A stretch of DNA of 46,323 nt from contig CAMOWC010000010.1 of assembly GCA_946628065.1 (NCBI GenBank), positions 1 through 46,323 of the forward strand, given 5' to 3'. The translations under genes and the position numbers were made by a program. The notes under the pieces are model-generated. The model did no database searches, was not told the origin of the DNA, and saw nothing but the letters and a program-made list of their open reading frames with translations. Below are positions 23,208 through 32,285 of the stretch, piece after piece (position 1 is the first letter of the stretch; the number at the start of each line of letters is the position of its first letter). This DNA comes from an uncultured Clostridiaceae bacterium. Its GTDB lineage: Bacteria > Bacillota > Clostridia > TANB77 > CAG-508.

Positions 23208-23642
23208 ATGGAAGAATTTAAAAAACCTGATTGCCCAAAATTTGATATTGATGGTGTAATAAATAAGGGCAAACAATATGACTTAGATATAACATTACCT
23301 GAAGACCACAGAAACGCAATTTACGGAACAGTTAAAAATTGTTTTAAAGAACCAGTTGCAGATGCAGTTGTAAAATTAGTAGAAATAGTATATGAACACG
23401 GAAAAGAAGAAAGAAGACCAGTAGGTCATACCTTTACTGACAAAGAAGGAGAATTTGTTTTTGGACCACTTTGCCCAGATAAGAAATATGCCGTACAAAT
23501 TTGGGTAAATGATACAAAGCAAATCAAAATATGTGCAAAATGTCATCATGAAGGTAAATGCTTAAGAGGCAAAGACATGGGCAAATGCGATTGTTTTGCT
23601 GAAGACAATAAACCAATGCCAAGATGTGATGAAGACGCTTAA
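23208..23642 (+). CDS. Carboxypeptidase-regulatory-like (transthyretin-fold) small protein with Cys-rich tail
   Basis: 144 residues. The middle (about 42-108) is the prealbumin/carboxypeptidase-regulatory-like beta sandwich: NAIYGTVKNCFKEPVADAVV, then GHTFTDKEGEFVFGPLCPDKKY and VQIWVN. It has no signal peptide, so it is cytoplasmic or, in a sporeformer, possibly coat-associated (inference). The C-terminus (about 110-144) holds seven Cys and His residues (KICAKCHHEGKCLRGKD, KCDCF) that might bind metal or cross-link. AAAGGA is at eight bases from the ATG. It is monocistronic and convergent with ftsH; the upstream region also has a sigma-K-like -10. Confidence 0.7.
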   Translation: MEEFKKPDCPKFDIDGVINKGKQYDLDITLPEDHRNAIYGTVKNCFKEPVADAVVKLVEIVYEHGKEERRPVGHTFTDKEGEFVFGPLCPDKKYAVQIWVNDTKQIKICAKCHHEGKCLRGKDMGKCDCFAEDNKPMPRCDEDA

Positions 23643-23676
23643 AAAAACGATTTGGCTAAGCCAAATCGTTTTTTTA
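23641..23676. terminator. Bidirectional terminator between 23208 gene and ftsH
   Basis: A7-ACGATTTGGC-TAA-GCCAAATCGT-T7 style stem of about 16 bp between the convergent stops at 23642 and 23682. Confidence 0.9.
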
Positions 23677-23681
23677 TTATA

Positions 23682-25490
23682 TTACTCTGCAAATATCGCA
23701 TCAAATTCTTCGCCTTCAATTTTTTCTTTTTCAAGTAAAACTCCAGCAACTTGATGTAATTTGTCAATATTATCAGTTAAAATTTGTTTTGCTCTGTTAT
23801 AAGCAATATCAATAATTTTCTTTGTTTCTTCATCAATTATTCCAGCAGTTTCTTCTGAATACTCTTTGCCTTGTGCAAAATCTCTTCCTAAGAAAACTTC
23901 CTCTTGATTAGAACCAAGCATTACTGCTCCAATTCTTTCACTCATACCATATTTTGTAACCATACTTCTAGCAATCTTTGTAGCTCTCTCAATATCATTT
24001 GATGCTCCTGTTGAAATATCATTTAATATTATTGCTTCTGCTACACGACCACCTAAAAGTGATACAATGTTTTCTTCCATTTCTGTTTTAGACATAAATG
24101 ATTTATCTTCTGTTGGTCTATACATTGTATAACCACCAGCCATACCTCTTGGTACTATTGAAATTTGATGAACTGGATCTTGTGTTTCTAAGAAGTGACT
24201 TACAACCGCATGACCTGCTTCATGATATGCAACAAGTCTATTCTCCTTTTCACTTCTTACTCTTGCTTTCTTTTCAGGTCCCATAGTTACTTTAACCATG
24301 GCATCCTCAATTTCTTTCATTCCAATTTCTGTTAAGTTTCTTCTTGCAGCTAGAAGTGCCGCTTCGTTTAGAACATTCTCTAAGTCTGCTCCAACAAATC
24401 CTGATGTATTTTTAGCAATAACTTTTAAATCAACATCAGCAGCAAATCTTTTCTTTTTAGAATGAACTTCTAATATTCTTTCTCTTTCTTTAACATCTGG
24501 TGCACCAACCAATATTTGTCTATCAAATCTTCCTGCTCTTAAAAGTGCTTTATCTAATACATCTGGTCTATTTGTTGCAGCTAGTACTATAACGCCTTCA
24601 TTTGGAGCGAATCCATCCATTTCAACCAATAATTGATTTAATGTTTGTTCTCTTTCATCATGTCCTCCGCCAAGTCCAGCACCTCTTTGACGACCAACTG
24701 CATCAATTTCATCTATAAATACTATACATGGAGAATTCTTTTTAGCTTGGTCAAATAAATCTCTTACTCTAGACGCACCAACACCTACGAACATTTCAAC
24801 AAAGTCAGAACCACTTATAATAAAGAATGGTACTCCAGCTTCCCCAGCAACTGCCTTTGCTAATAATGTTTTACCAGTACCCGGTTGTCCTACAAGTAAC
24901 ACACCTTTTGGAATTCTTGCTCCCATGTCTGTAAACTTTTTAGGATTTTTTAAAAATTGAACAATTTCCTCTAATTCTTCTTTCTCTTCATCTACACCTG
25001 CTACATCTTCAAATGTAACTTTATTTTTATCTGCTGGTGTCATCATTCTAGCTTTGCTTTTTCCAAAAGACATAGTTTTGTTTCCGCCACTATTACTAGA
25101 AATTCCTCCCATCATGATAAACCAGAAAATTAAGAAAATTATGAAAATTCCGAATGGTGTTAGAAGGCTAAGTATTGTAATAAAAAATGATTCAGATTTT
25201 TCTTCTAACTCGAAAGCTCCTTCTTTCAAATACTCTTGATTAGAATTCATAAAGCTCTCAACATTTGGAATATTTACTTCTTTCTTTTGCTTGTTATCTT
25301 TTAAAGTAACAGTAGCTTTTGTTTTGTCAGCCTCTATAGAAATACTTTGAACTTTTCCCTCATTTATTAATGTAACAAGTTCAGAATATTTAATCTTAGA
25401 ACTGTCATTTTCCATAACAGCTGTTAACACTACTAAAAATATTACTCCAATAATTAGCCACATGGCTATAGTTTTAATTCCGTTTTTCAA
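23682..25490 (-). CDS. ftsH: ATP-dependent zinc metalloprotease FtsH
   Basis: 602 residues. Two membrane segments (about 5-24 and 103-125) enclose a small external domain. The AAA+ module has Walker [15 protein letters not shown] (about 199), the pore motif [17 protein letters not shown], Walker [14 protein letters not shown] and the SRH region [19 protein letters not shown]. The protease zinc site is [10 protein letters not shown] (about 420) with the distal Asp in the [15 protein letters not shown] region (about 495). It removes misfolded membrane proteins and regulators. The start is TTG at 25490 with GGAGG at seven bases. It follows tilS, the common order tilS-hpt-ftsH, but hpt is missing here and ftsH has its own promoter. 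Confidence 0.97.
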   Translation of the reverse strand: MKNGIKTIAMWLIIGVIFLVVLTAVMENDSSKIKYSELVTLINEGKVQSISIEADKTKATVTLKDNKQKKEVNIPNVESFMNSNQEYLKEGAFELEEKSESFFITILSLLTPFGIFIIFLIFWFIMMGGISSNSGGNKTMSFGKSKARMMTPADKNKVTFEDVAGVDEEKEELEEIVQFLKNPKKFTDMGARIPKGVLLVGQPGTGKTLLAKAVAGEAGVPFFIISGSDFVEMFVGVGASRVRDLFDQAKKNSPCIVFIDEIDAVGRQRGAGLGGGHDEREQTLNQLLVEMDGFAPNEGVIVLAATNRPDVLDKALLRAGRFDRQILVGAPDVKERERILEVHSKKKRFAADVDLKVIAKNTSGFVGADLENVLNEAALLAARRNLTEIGMKEIEDAMVKVTMGPEKKARVRSEKENRLVAYHEAGHAVVSHFLETQDPVHQISIVPRGMAGGYTMYRPTEDKSFMSKTEMEENIVSLLGGRVAEAIILNDISTGASNDIERATKIARSMVTKYGMSERIGAVMLGSNQEEVFLGRDFAQGKEYSEETAGIIDEETKKIIDIAYNRAKQILTDNIDKLHQVAGVLLEKEKIEGEEFDAIFAE

Positions 25491-25526
25491 ACTAATTCCT
25501 CCTCTAGTTAGCTTTTATTTAAATGA

Positions 25527-25555
25527 TTTATAACATATAATCAAAAGAATTACAA
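25527..25555 (-). promoter_or_regulatory. Promoter of ftsH
   Basis: -35 TTGTAA (25550-25555), 17-base spacer, -10 TATAAA (25527-25532), in the 135-base gap after tilS. Confidence 0.6.
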
Positions 25556-25625
25556 TACTTTTTTATATGTCTTTTTTATTACAAAAATACGCATTTAAAG
25601 CTTTTATTACGGAAATATATAATCA

Positions 25626-26618
25626 CTACATTTTAATAAAATAAATTTTTTTATTTTGTACTAAAACTTTCAAATGCTTATTAGGCATCAAAAACTTATT
25701 TCCAATATTTTTCTCACAAAGTTTCAAAATATCATCAATATGTATTTTTTCAATACCATTGCTTGTACCCATAAGTCTCTTTATAGTATATAAAACTAAC
25801 CTAGATTTTATAACCTTTTCTTGCATATTAAAAGCCCCAATTTCATAAACAATCTGTTTTGAAGTATCTTCACGCTTTAAAATATCAAAAACTTTTTTTG
25901 TAAATGAATCAAAAAATCCATCTTCTAATCTAATCGCTTCAGAAAGTCTTGAAATTGTTTCAATAATATTGGGATTAAATTCTTCTTTTATATACGGAAT
26001 AACGACATTCCTAATTTTATTTCTTGTATAAACATTTTCAAAATTTGTTTTATCTATTCTTGCTTCAATATTATTGTCTTTGCAATACTCTTCAATTTCA
26101 TATCTTTCGCAATCAATTAAAGGCCTGATATATTTGCCATTTTTAGCAACAATTCCGTGTAAACCATATGTTCCGCAGCCTCTTAAAATATGCATAATAA
26201 CTGTTTCTACGCTGTCATTTTTGTTATGTGCAATCGCGATTTTCTTTGAACCCGTAAGTTTTGCGACCTCATCAAAAAATTTATATCTTGCAATTCGTCC
26301 AGCTTCTTCTAATCCTATTTTATTATTATTAGCAATTTCTTTTACATCTATACTTTTTGAATAAAATTGAACACCAATTTTTTCGCAAAAATCTTTTACA
26401 AAACTTTCGTCTTCTCCTGCTTCTTCTCTTATCATGTGATTTATATGAGAAACAACAATTTCAAAAACAATTTCTTTGCTATTTCTAATATTATTTAGAG
26501 CATTTAACATTGCAATTGAGTCTGGTCCCCCTGATACAGCTAATACTAGCTTATCTCCATTATTTATCAATTTATTTTCTTTTATTGTATTTAATACTTT
26601 TTCTTCTAAACAATTCAT
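25626..26618 (-). CDS. tilS: tRNA(Ile)-lysidine synthetase, short form
   Basis: 330 residues. The PP-loop is AVSGGPDSIAML (about 28-39), followed by VSHINHMIR, GRIARYKFF, IAHNKNDSVETVIMHILRG and the RPLID..R.EIE and R.KIRN.VIP text (about 190-235), all typical of TilS. It converts C34 of the CAU anticodon of tRNA-Ile2 to lysidine, an essential step. Bacillus subtilis TilS is about 470 residues; this one ends after a short substrate-binding helical region and seems to lack the usual C-terminal domain, as in some other short TilS proteins. No frameshift is visible. ATG start with AGGAG. Confidence 0.93.
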   Translation of the reverse strand: MNCLEEKVLNTIKENKLINNGDKLVLAVSGGPDSIAMLNALNNIRNSKEIVFEIVVSHINHMIREEAGEDESFVKDFCEKIGVQFYSKSIDVKEIANNNKIGLEEAGRIARYKFFDEVAKLTGSKKIAIAHNKNDSVETVIMHILRGCGTYGLHGIVAKNGKYIRPLIDCERYEIEEYCKDNNIEARIDKTNFENVYTRNKIRNVVIPYIKEEFNPNIIETISRLSEAIRLEDGFFDSFTKKVFDILKREDTSKQIVYEIGAFNMQEKVIKSRLVLYTIKRLMGTSNGIEKIHIDDILKLCEKNIGNKFLMPNKHLKVLVQNKKIYFIKM

Positions 26619-26657
26619 AAAATTTTACTCCTATATACAATTATTTTTGCAAGCAAT

Positions 26658-26663
26658 ATTATA
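26658..26663 (-). promoter_or_regulatory. Extended -10 promoter of tilS
   Basis: TGTTATAAT on the minus strand (TATAAT at 26658-26663) with the TG extension but no good -35. It lies between the dnaB terminator and tilS. Confidence 0.55.
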
Positions 26664-26695
26664 ACACAAATTTCCAATAAAATCCAGTATTAAAT

Positions 26696-26727
26696 GATTA
26701 AAAGTTGCCAATGGCAACTTTTTAATC
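26696..26727 (-). terminator. Terminator after dnaB
   Basis: GATTAAAAGTTGCCA/ATGGCAACTTTTTAATC stem overlapping the dnaB stop codon, with T-rich 3' side on the minus strand. Confidence 0.8.
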
Positions 26728-28056
26728 ATCAAATCTTTTTTCCAAATCAACAAATTTTGTGTAACTTCCAAGCCATAATAAATCCAGAGTTCCAGTTGAA
26801 CCACCTCTATGTTTTGCAATTATAACTTCTGCAACATTCTTCTTTTCACTTTCTGGGTTATAATAATCGTCCCTATACAAGAACATTACCAAGTCAGCAT
26901 CTTGCTCTATTGCTCCAGATTCACGTAAGTCTGAAAGCATTGGTCTATGGTCTGGTCTTTGCTCTACTGCTCTTGATAACTGAGAAAGAGCAATTACAGG
27001 AACTCCAATTTCTTTTGCTAAAATTTTTAAAGATCTACTAATTTCAGAAATTTCTTGTTCACGGCTTCCGCCTCTTCTGCTACTTGCTTGTACAAGTTGA
27101 AGATAATCTATTATAACCATACCAATATTTTTTTCCATTTTTAGTTTTCGACATTTTGACCTTATTTCTGTAACTGAAATACCTGGTGTATCATCTATAT
27201 AAATCTCAGCTTCTGAAAGTGGCCCAATTGCTTCCGCAAGCTTAGCCCAATCATCTTCTTCAAGCTTACCTGTTCTAACTTTATTGCTATCAACCATCGC
27301 CTCACTACAAAGAATTCTGTTTACCATTTGTTCTTTGCTCATTTCCAAACTAAAAATTGCAACTGGTGTATTTGCCTTCAACGCTGCATTTGTAGCAATA
27401 TTTAAAACAAATGCTGATTTCCCCATTGCAGGTCTTGCAGCTATAAGAATCAATTCAGAACCATGAAATCCGGCTGTTTTGTAGTCTAATTCTTTAAAAC
27501 CAGATGGAACGCCAGTTACATGTTGTTTTCTATTATATAATTCTTCTAATTGAGTAAAACTATCAACCAAAACATCTTTTAAAGGTGTATAGCTTTTTGT
27601 GTTCTTGTTTTGAATAGTATCAAATATTTTCTTTTCAGCACCTTCAACTATAGCATCCACATCTTCCGTTGTGTCATACCCTAAATCGATTATTTCGTTT
27701 GCTGTTTTTATAAGTTGTCTTAATGTTGACTTTTCTTCTACGATTTTTATATATTTATTTACATTTGCAGTTGTTGGAACTTTGTCAGGTAATTCTGCCA
27801 AATATTCAATCCCTCCAACATTGTCGAACTTACCCATACTTTCTAATTCTGCTTTTACTGTGATAATATCAACTGGCTCGCCTTTATTAAATAAGCTTAC
27901 AATTGCAACAAATATTAATTTGTTATCTTCTCTATAAAAGTCTTCCGGTTTTAACATTTCTATTGCAGTTACTACTGCTTCAAAGTCTGTTAGCATACTG
28001 CCTATTACGGCTTGCTCTGCTTCAATGTCATGTGGTGGTACTTTTCCTAACTCCAT
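26722..28056 (-). CDS. dnaB: Replicative DNA helicase
   Basis: 444 residues. The N-terminal helical domain (PHDIEAEQAVIGSML; about 8-100) interacts with primase. The RecA-like C-terminal domain has Walker A IAARPAMGKSAFVLN (about 203-217), Walker B VIIDYLQLVQ, IALSQLSRAVEQRPDHRPMLSDLRESGAIEQDAD (read in parts) and KHRGGSTGT. It unwinds DNA at the fork as a hexamer. Length and motifs are complete; no intein. It lies two bases downstream of rplI, continuing the gdpP-rplI-dnaB gene order of Firmicutes. Confidence 0.97.
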   Translation of the reverse strand: MELGKVPPHDIEAEQAVIGSMLTDFEAVVTAIEMLKPEDFYREDNKLIFVAIVSLFNKGEPVDIITVKAELESMGKFDNVGGIEYLAELPDKVPTTANVNKYIKIVEEKSTLRQLIKTANEIIDLGYDTTEDVDAIVEGAEKKIFDTIQNKNTKSYTPLKDVLVDSFTQLEELYNRKQHVTGVPSGFKELDYKTAGFHGSELILIAARPAMGKSAFVLNIATNAALKANTPVAIFSLEMSKEQMVNRILCSEAMVDSNKVRTGKLEEDDWAKLAEAIGPLSEAEIYIDDTPGISVTEIRSKCRKLKMEKNIGMVIIDYLQLVQASSRRGGSREQEISEISRSLKILAKEIGVPVIALSQLSRAVEQRPDHRPMLSDLRESGAIEQDADLVMFLYRDDYYNPESEKKNVAEVIIAKHRGGSTGTLDLLWLGSYTKFVDLEKRFDD

Positions 28057-28058
28057 TT

Positions 28059-28505
28059 TTATTCTCCTATTACATCAACTTTTAATTTTCCAATTACACC
28101 TTCAAATAATTTGATATCAACAGTCTGAGTGCCAAGTGTTTTAATAGTTTCTTTTAATTCAATCTTCTTTTTATCTACTTTTATACCATATTGTTTTTCC
28201 AAAACATCTGCTATTTCTTTTGATGAAACTCCACCAAATACTTTACCATTTTCTCCTGTTTTTACTGGCATTTTTAGTCTTATTTTTTCCATTTTTTCTG
28301 CCACCTTTTTAGCTGCATCTCTATCTTGGTCTTTTTGATAAGCTTTTGAATCGTTCTTAGCTTTTAGTTTGGATAAATTTTCTGCATTTGCCTCTACTGC
28401 TAAGTTTTTTGGTAATAAGAAATTTCTTGCATAACCGTCTGCTGCGTTTATAATCTCATCTTTCTTTCCTACACCTTTTATATTATCTAATAAAATTACT
28501 TTCAT
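28059..28505 (-). CDS. rplI: 50S ribosomal protein L9
   Basis: 148 residues from the ATG at 28505, with GAGGAG at eight bases. GTG at 28514 and ATG at 28511 are too near that site. The N-terminal domain [20 protein letters not shown] and [13 protein letters not shown] binds 23S rRNA; a long helix (about 42-75) joins it to the C-terminal domain ([19 protein letters not shown]). It is the first gene of the rplI-dnaB unit. Confidence 0.97.
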   Translation of the reverse strand: MKVILLDNIKGVGKKDEIINAADGYARNFLLPKNLAVEANAENLSKLKAKNDSKAYQKDQDRDAAKKVAEKMEKIRLKMPVKTGENGKVFGGVSSKEIADVLEKQYGIKVDKKKIELKETIKTLGTQTVDIKLFEGVIGKLKVDVIGE

Positions 28506-28527
28506 TATCATCACTCCTCGTGTTCCT

Positions 28528-28556
28528 ATTCTACAATATTTTAGTTATTTTTTCAA
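28528..28556 (-). promoter_or_regulatory. Promoter of rplI-dnaB
   Basis: -35 TTGAAA (28551-28556), 17-base spacer, -10 TAGAAT (28528-28533), just after the terminator of gdpP. Confidence 0.7.
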
Positions 28557-28570
28557 GTATTTTTTAAAAT

Positions 28571-28601
28571 CTTGAATTTTAGAAGTGTCCTAAAATTCAA
28601 G
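28571..28601. repeat. GTGTCC-family hairpin between gdpP and rplI
   Basis: CTTGAATTTTAG (28571-28582) pairs perfectly with CTAAAATTCAAG (28590-28601); the loop region holds AAGTGTC. Confidence 0.7.
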
Positions 28602-28614
28602 CTCTCCTCTTTTG

Positions 28615-28643
28615 CTGAAAAAAACTGCCAAAGGCAGTTTTTT
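28615..28643 (-). terminator. Terminator after gdpP
   Basis: AAAAACTGCC/GGCAGTTTTT with AAA loop, A-run and T-run, touching the gdpP stop. Confidence 0.85.
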
Positions 28644-30678
28644 AATTTGCTAGTTCAGCAAAGTATTCATCTATTCTTATTTTTAATTCTTCTTTTACTT
28701 GTTCCATAGTCATTCCTTCAACTTGAGCTCCAGCGACAGTTAAATGTCCTCCACCGCCAAGTTTTTCTAGAATCACCTGAACATTTACATCACCAATTGA
28801 GCGACCACTTATGCAAATTCTATCACCAATATATCCTAGTACAAATGATGCTGTTATGTCGCTTATTGTAAGAAGTTCGTCAGCAGCTTTTGCACATGTT
28901 ATACTTGCATCTCTTTCTTTTCCTTCATATTGAGATATTGCAATTGTGTCATTTACTATTTCAGCATCTTTAACTATATCAGCTATTTTAGTAAATCCTG
29001 TCAAACTACTTTGGAACCATTTTTTTACTTTTATTATATCAACACCGCATTTTCTAAGGTAAGCAGCTGCCTCAAATGTTCTTACACCAGTTTTAAATGT
29101 AAAGTTTTTAGTATCCATCATAATTCCAGCATATAAACTTTCTGCTTCCATTGTTTTCAATTTAATTTCAGATGTTGCATATTGAATCAACTCTGTCACA
29201 AGCTCTGCTGCAGAAGATGCATAAACTTCTTGGAACATTAATGTTGCATTTTCTATAAAGTCTGTACTTCTTCTATGGTGGTCAATTACAACAATTTTTT
29301 CGCATTTTTCTAGTACTTCAATTGACTCAACAAAATTTTTCTTGTGAGTATCTACTACAATTAAAAGCGTATCTTCATCTATATTTTCAAGTGCTACTTC
29401 CTTGGAAATAATCACATCTTCATATTCTGCATCTTCACTTAATATTTCATTAAAATTATCTAGTGCAGTTGAATTACCTCCAACTATATATGCCTTTTTA
29501 TCTAGACTTTTTACAAATCTATATGCTCCAAGAGCTGACCCCATAGCATCAATATCAGGATTTGTATGCCCCATTATCATAACTTTACTAGATTCTTTTA
29601 TTAAGTTTTCTAAAGCATGTGCAACAACCCTTGCTTTAACCTTTGTTCTTTTTTCAACTTCTTGTGCTCTTCCACCAAAGAATTTATAAATGTCGTTTTC
29701 TCTAATAACAGCTTGATCTCCGCCTCTACCAAGAACGACATCCATTGCGACTTGAGCTGCTTTATATTTATCTTTTAAAGTTTCGCCTTCATTTGAAATA
29801 GCAATACTTAAAGTTAACTGACCTTTACCCTTTAAATTGATTTCTTTTATTTGGTCTAAAATACTGAATTTTTCCTCTTTAATATCTTCTAAATATCTTT
29901 GTTCAAAATAGCAAACGTATCTATCTCTTTCAGTTTTAACTAGGATTCCATTCCATTTGTTAATCCAGTCATACATACATTTATCTATCTCAGCTTTGCT
30001 ATTTAAAACTTCCTCGTTTTCTAAAAGCTGTGTTGTTTCCTCATAGTTATCGACCATAATCATTCCAACACAAGTTTTAGAATCCTCGTATTCTTGCTCT
30101 AATGTAATTTTATCTGTTTCGTTAAGAAAATAAATAACCATCATGTATTCGTTTTTGTTCTTTTTATCTTTGTTTTTTGTATGAACAGATTTAGCAAATA
30201 CTTTATAAATATTTTTTCCTATTTGAATTTCTTTTTCAATATCTTTTTTATTTTCTTCGTTTTCAATTTCAGTTTTAATGTCATATACTAAGTCGTCTAT
30301 ATAGTGGTTTATAGGTACATTTTGAAATTCAGCAACAAACTTTGAACTTTTCCAAACTATGTTACCGTCAGTTTCCAAAATCACAAGTGGAAAAGGCGAG
30401 TTTATTAAACTGCTTTTTGCTGTGCTATCAACTGTTAATGTTAAATCTTGTAATGTTTCTGATATTTCGCTCTTTCTTTTGTTATTTGCAAAATAAGCAT
30501 AAGCCATAATTACTATAAACACTAAAATTGCAGGCACAATCAATGCATTTTCTTTTACACAAATATAAACCAATAATAGTAATATAATTACTAAATAAAT
30601 TTTAGTTCTTGAAACTAAGTTATCAAAAACTTTTCTATTTGGACTTTGCATTTTCATTTGTATGATATTTTGTATCAT
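28642..30678 (-). CDS. gdpP: Cyclic-di-AMP phosphodiesterase GdpP
   Basis: 678 residues with the full GdpP layout: two membrane helices (about 29-46 and 49-66), a PAS-like domain (about 90-190), a degenerate GGDEF-type domain (about 200-335) and a DHH/DHHA1 phosphoesterase. Catalytic text is visible as MGHTNPDIDAMGSALGAYRF (about 370-390), VVDTHKKNF, VIDHHRRSTDF (about 470) and GGGGHLTVAGAQ (about 645). It hydrolyses c-di-AMP to pApA and so controls wall, potassium and osmolyte balance. The ATG at 30678 has AAAGGAG only three bases away, so an ATG at 30657 is an alternative start. It precedes rplI-dnaB but has its own consensus promoter and terminator. Confidence 0.95.
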   Translation of the reverse strand: MIQNIIQMKMQSPNRKVFDNLVSRTKIYLVIILLLLVYICVKENALIVPAILVFIVIMAYAYFANNKRKSEISETLQDLTLTVDSTAKSSLINSPFPLVILETDGNIVWKSSKFVAEFQNVPINHYIDDLVYDIKTEIENEENKKDIEKEIQIGKNIYKVFAKSVHTKNKDKKNKNEYMMVIYFLNETDKITLEQEYEDSKTCVGMIMVDNYEETTQLLENEEVLNSKAEIDKCMYDWINKWNGILVKTERDRYVCYFEQRYLEDIKEEKFSILDQIKEINLKGKGQLTLSIAISNEGETLKDKYKAAQVAMDVVLGRGGDQAVIRENDIYKFFGGRAQEVEKRTKVKARVVAHALENLIKESSKVMIMGHTNPDIDAMGSALGAYRFVKSLDKKAYIVGGNSTALDNFNEILSEDAEYEDVIISKEVALENIDEDTLLIVVDTHKKNFVESIEVLEKCEKIVVIDHHRRSTDFIENATLMFQEVYASSAAELVTELIQYATSEIKLKTMEAESLYAGIMMDTKNFTFKTGVRTFEAAAYLRKCGVDIIKVKKWFQSSLTGFTKIADIVKDAEIVNDTIAISQYEGKERDASITCAKAADELLTISDITASFVLGYIGDRICISGRSIGDVNVQVILEKLGGGGHLTVAGAQVEGMTMEQVKEELKIRIDEYFAELAN

Positions 30679-30713
30679 ACGCTCCTTTCTTATTTGCGTT
30701 TTTACACAAGTAT

Positions 30714-30743
30714 ATTATACCCTAAATTGCCTGATTTTGTCAA
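30714..30743 (-). promoter_or_regulatory. Promoter of gdpP
   Basis: Perfect boxes: -35 TTGACA (30738-30743), 18-base spacer, -10 TATAAT (30714-30719). Confidence 0.85.
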
Positions 30744-30747
30744 ATTA

Positions 30748-30784
30748 AAAAGCTAATTTTCAGCTTTTCTGAAAATTAGCTTTC
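30748..30784 (-). terminator. Terminator after pyrH
   Basis: AAAGCTAATTTTCAG/CTGAAAATTAGCTTT stem with a CTTT loop, 6 bases after the pyrH stop, followed by a T-rich stretch on the minus strand. Confidence 0.8.
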
Positions 30785-30789
30785 TTAAT

Positions 30790-31524
30790 TTAGTATAATT
30801 CTGTTTCACAATCTTTTCCAACATAAGTTCCAATAAGTTCACCATTGCAAACTTTAGAAATTGCATCTGGTTCGTCAAAATCAAAAACATATAATGGCAT
30901 GTTGTAATCTCTTGCTAATACAAATGATGATTGGTCAGCAACTTGTAGATTTTGGCTAATTACATCATCATATGTTAAATTCTTATATCTTTTTGCATTT
31001 GCATCTTTTCTTGGGTCAGCTGTGTAAACTCCATTTGCTCCGCTCTTTGCCATCAAAACAATGTCTGCCTCTATTTCAATAGCTCTTTGAACTGAAGGGT
31101 AGTCTGTTGTAACAAAAGGTTGTCCTAGTCCTCCACCAAAAATAATAATTCTACCTTTATCTAAGTGTTTTTTTGCTTTTAATCTGATATATGGTTCAGC
31201 AACTGAAGGTACTGGAATTGATGTCATAACTCTTACATCATCATCAGTTTTAGAAGATATAGCACCTCTTAGCATTAAACTATTTATAATTGTAGCCATC
31301 ATTCCTATATTGTCTGCTTCAACTCTTTCTATATTCCATTCTTCAGCTGTTCTTCCTCTGAAAATGTTTCCTCCACCAACTAAAACAGCTATTTCAACTC
31401 CGTTATTTTTTGCTGCGATTATTTGGTTAGTAATGTTTTCAAGTTTTTCTTTGCTAAAGTTTTCTCCATTTGCTCCTCCTAGAGCTCCTCCACTTAGTTT
31501 TAGTAGTATTCTCTTATACTTCAT
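30790..31524 (-). CDS. pyrH: UMP kinase
   Basis: 244 residues from the ATG at 31524; a frame starting 15 bases earlier begins inside the GGAGGA site. The amino-acid-kinase fold shows MKYKRILLKLSGGALGG, VGGGNIFRG (about 55), RVEADNIGMMATIINSL, GRIIIFGGGLGQPFVTTD and LMAKSGANGVYTADPRKD (about 155-175). It phosphorylates UMP to UDP for pyrimidine nucleotide supply, and the bacterial hexamer is GTP-activated and UTP-inhibited. It usually sits in rpsB-tsf-pyrH-frr; here it follows an HD-GYP gene by 14 bases instead, an unusual partner. Confidence 0.95.
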   Translation of the reverse strand: MKYKRILLKLSGGALGGANGENFSKEKLENITNQIIAAKNNGVEIAVLVGGGNIFRGRTAEEWNIERVEADNIGMMATIINSLMLRGAISSKTDDDVRVMTSIPVPSVAEPYIRLKAKKHLDKGRIIIFGGGLGQPFVTTDYPSVQRAIEIEADIVLMAKSGANGVYTADPRKDANAKRYKNLTYDDVISQNLQVADQSSFVLARDYNMPLYVFDFDEPDAISKVCNGELIGTYVGKDCETELY

Positions 31525-31538
31525 TTCAAATTCCTCCA

Positions 31539-32228
31539 TTATTCATATTTATTCTGAACCTCTTTTATTTTATCTGGTTCATTGTTAATAATATCTAACA
31601 TTGCATCGGCAATTAGTGGGTCAAACTGAGTTCCTTTGCCAATTTCTAGCTGCTTTATGACTTTTTTTCTTGTTAAAGAATTCCTGTAAGATCGTCTTGA
31701 AGTCATGGCATCAAAACTATCAGCCACAGCAACAATGCGCGCCAAATAAGGGATTTTTTCACCTTTCAATCCCTCTGGATAGCCAGTTCCGTCATATCTT
31801 TCATGATGATATTTTATAATAGGTAAAATATTTTTAAAATATGAGACCGGCTGTAAAATATCAACTCCAACAACAGTATGTTTCTTAATTTCTGCATATT
31901 CATCGTCACTTAAGCCTTTTTCTTTTAACAAAATGCTATCAGGCACACCAATTTTGCCAACATCATGGAAGATTCCCCCTATACGAAGGGTTTTCAACCT
32001 TCTTGCTGACAAACCAAGCTTTTCTCCTAATAAAACAGAATAAGCAGACACTCTATCTGAATGACCTCTTGTATATTTATCCTTTGCTTCAACAGCAAGT
32101 CTAAGGGTTTCAACTAGTTCCAAATATGCATTTTCAAGTACTGCATTGGTTTCAGATAACTCATCATTTATTTTTTTAATTTCTGTCATTTCCTCATTTT
32201 GTTCTAATGCAATTGTGTCAGGATTCAA
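31539..32228 (-). CDS. HD-GYP domain protein, probable c-di-GMP phosphodiesterase
   Basis: 229 residues. A coiled-coil-like N-terminus (about 10-45) leads to the HD-GYP domain: RGHSDRVSAYSVLLGEKLGL, RIGGIFHDVGKIGVPDSIL with the HD pair, KKHTVVGVDIL, YHHERYDGTGYPEGLKGEKI with the GYP motif, and VADSFDAMTSRRSYR (about 165-180). HD-GYP enzymes hydrolyse c-di-GMP. It has no receiver or sensor domain, so activity must be set by expression or partners. The start is TTG at 32228, with GAGGTG at seven bases. Its promoter lies at the 3' end of tex. Its stop is 14 bases before pyrH. Confidence 0.9.
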   Translation of the reverse strand: MNPDTIALEQNEEMTEIKKINDELSETNAVLENAYLELVETLRLAVEAKDKYTRGHSDRVSAYSVLLGEKLGLSARRLKTLRIGGIFHDVGKIGVPDSILLKEKGLSDDEYAEIKKHTVVGVDILQPVSYFKNILPIIKYHHERYDGTGYPEGLKGEKIPYLARIVAVADSFDAMTSRRSYRNSLTRKKVIKQLEIGKGTQFDPLIADAMLDIINNEPDKIKEVQNKYE

Positions 32229-32256
32229 TTTGCATCACCTCTGAATGTTTTTTTAC

Positions 32257-32285
32257 ATTATATTATACTTTCATAGAAAGTGCAA
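32257..32285 (-). promoter_or_regulatory. Promoter of the HD-GYP-pyrH unit, overlapping the end of tex
   Basis: -35 TTGCAC (32280-32285), 17-base spacer, -10 TATAAT (32257-32262); the spacer covers the last tex codons. There is no terminator between tex and this gene. Confidence 0.7.
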
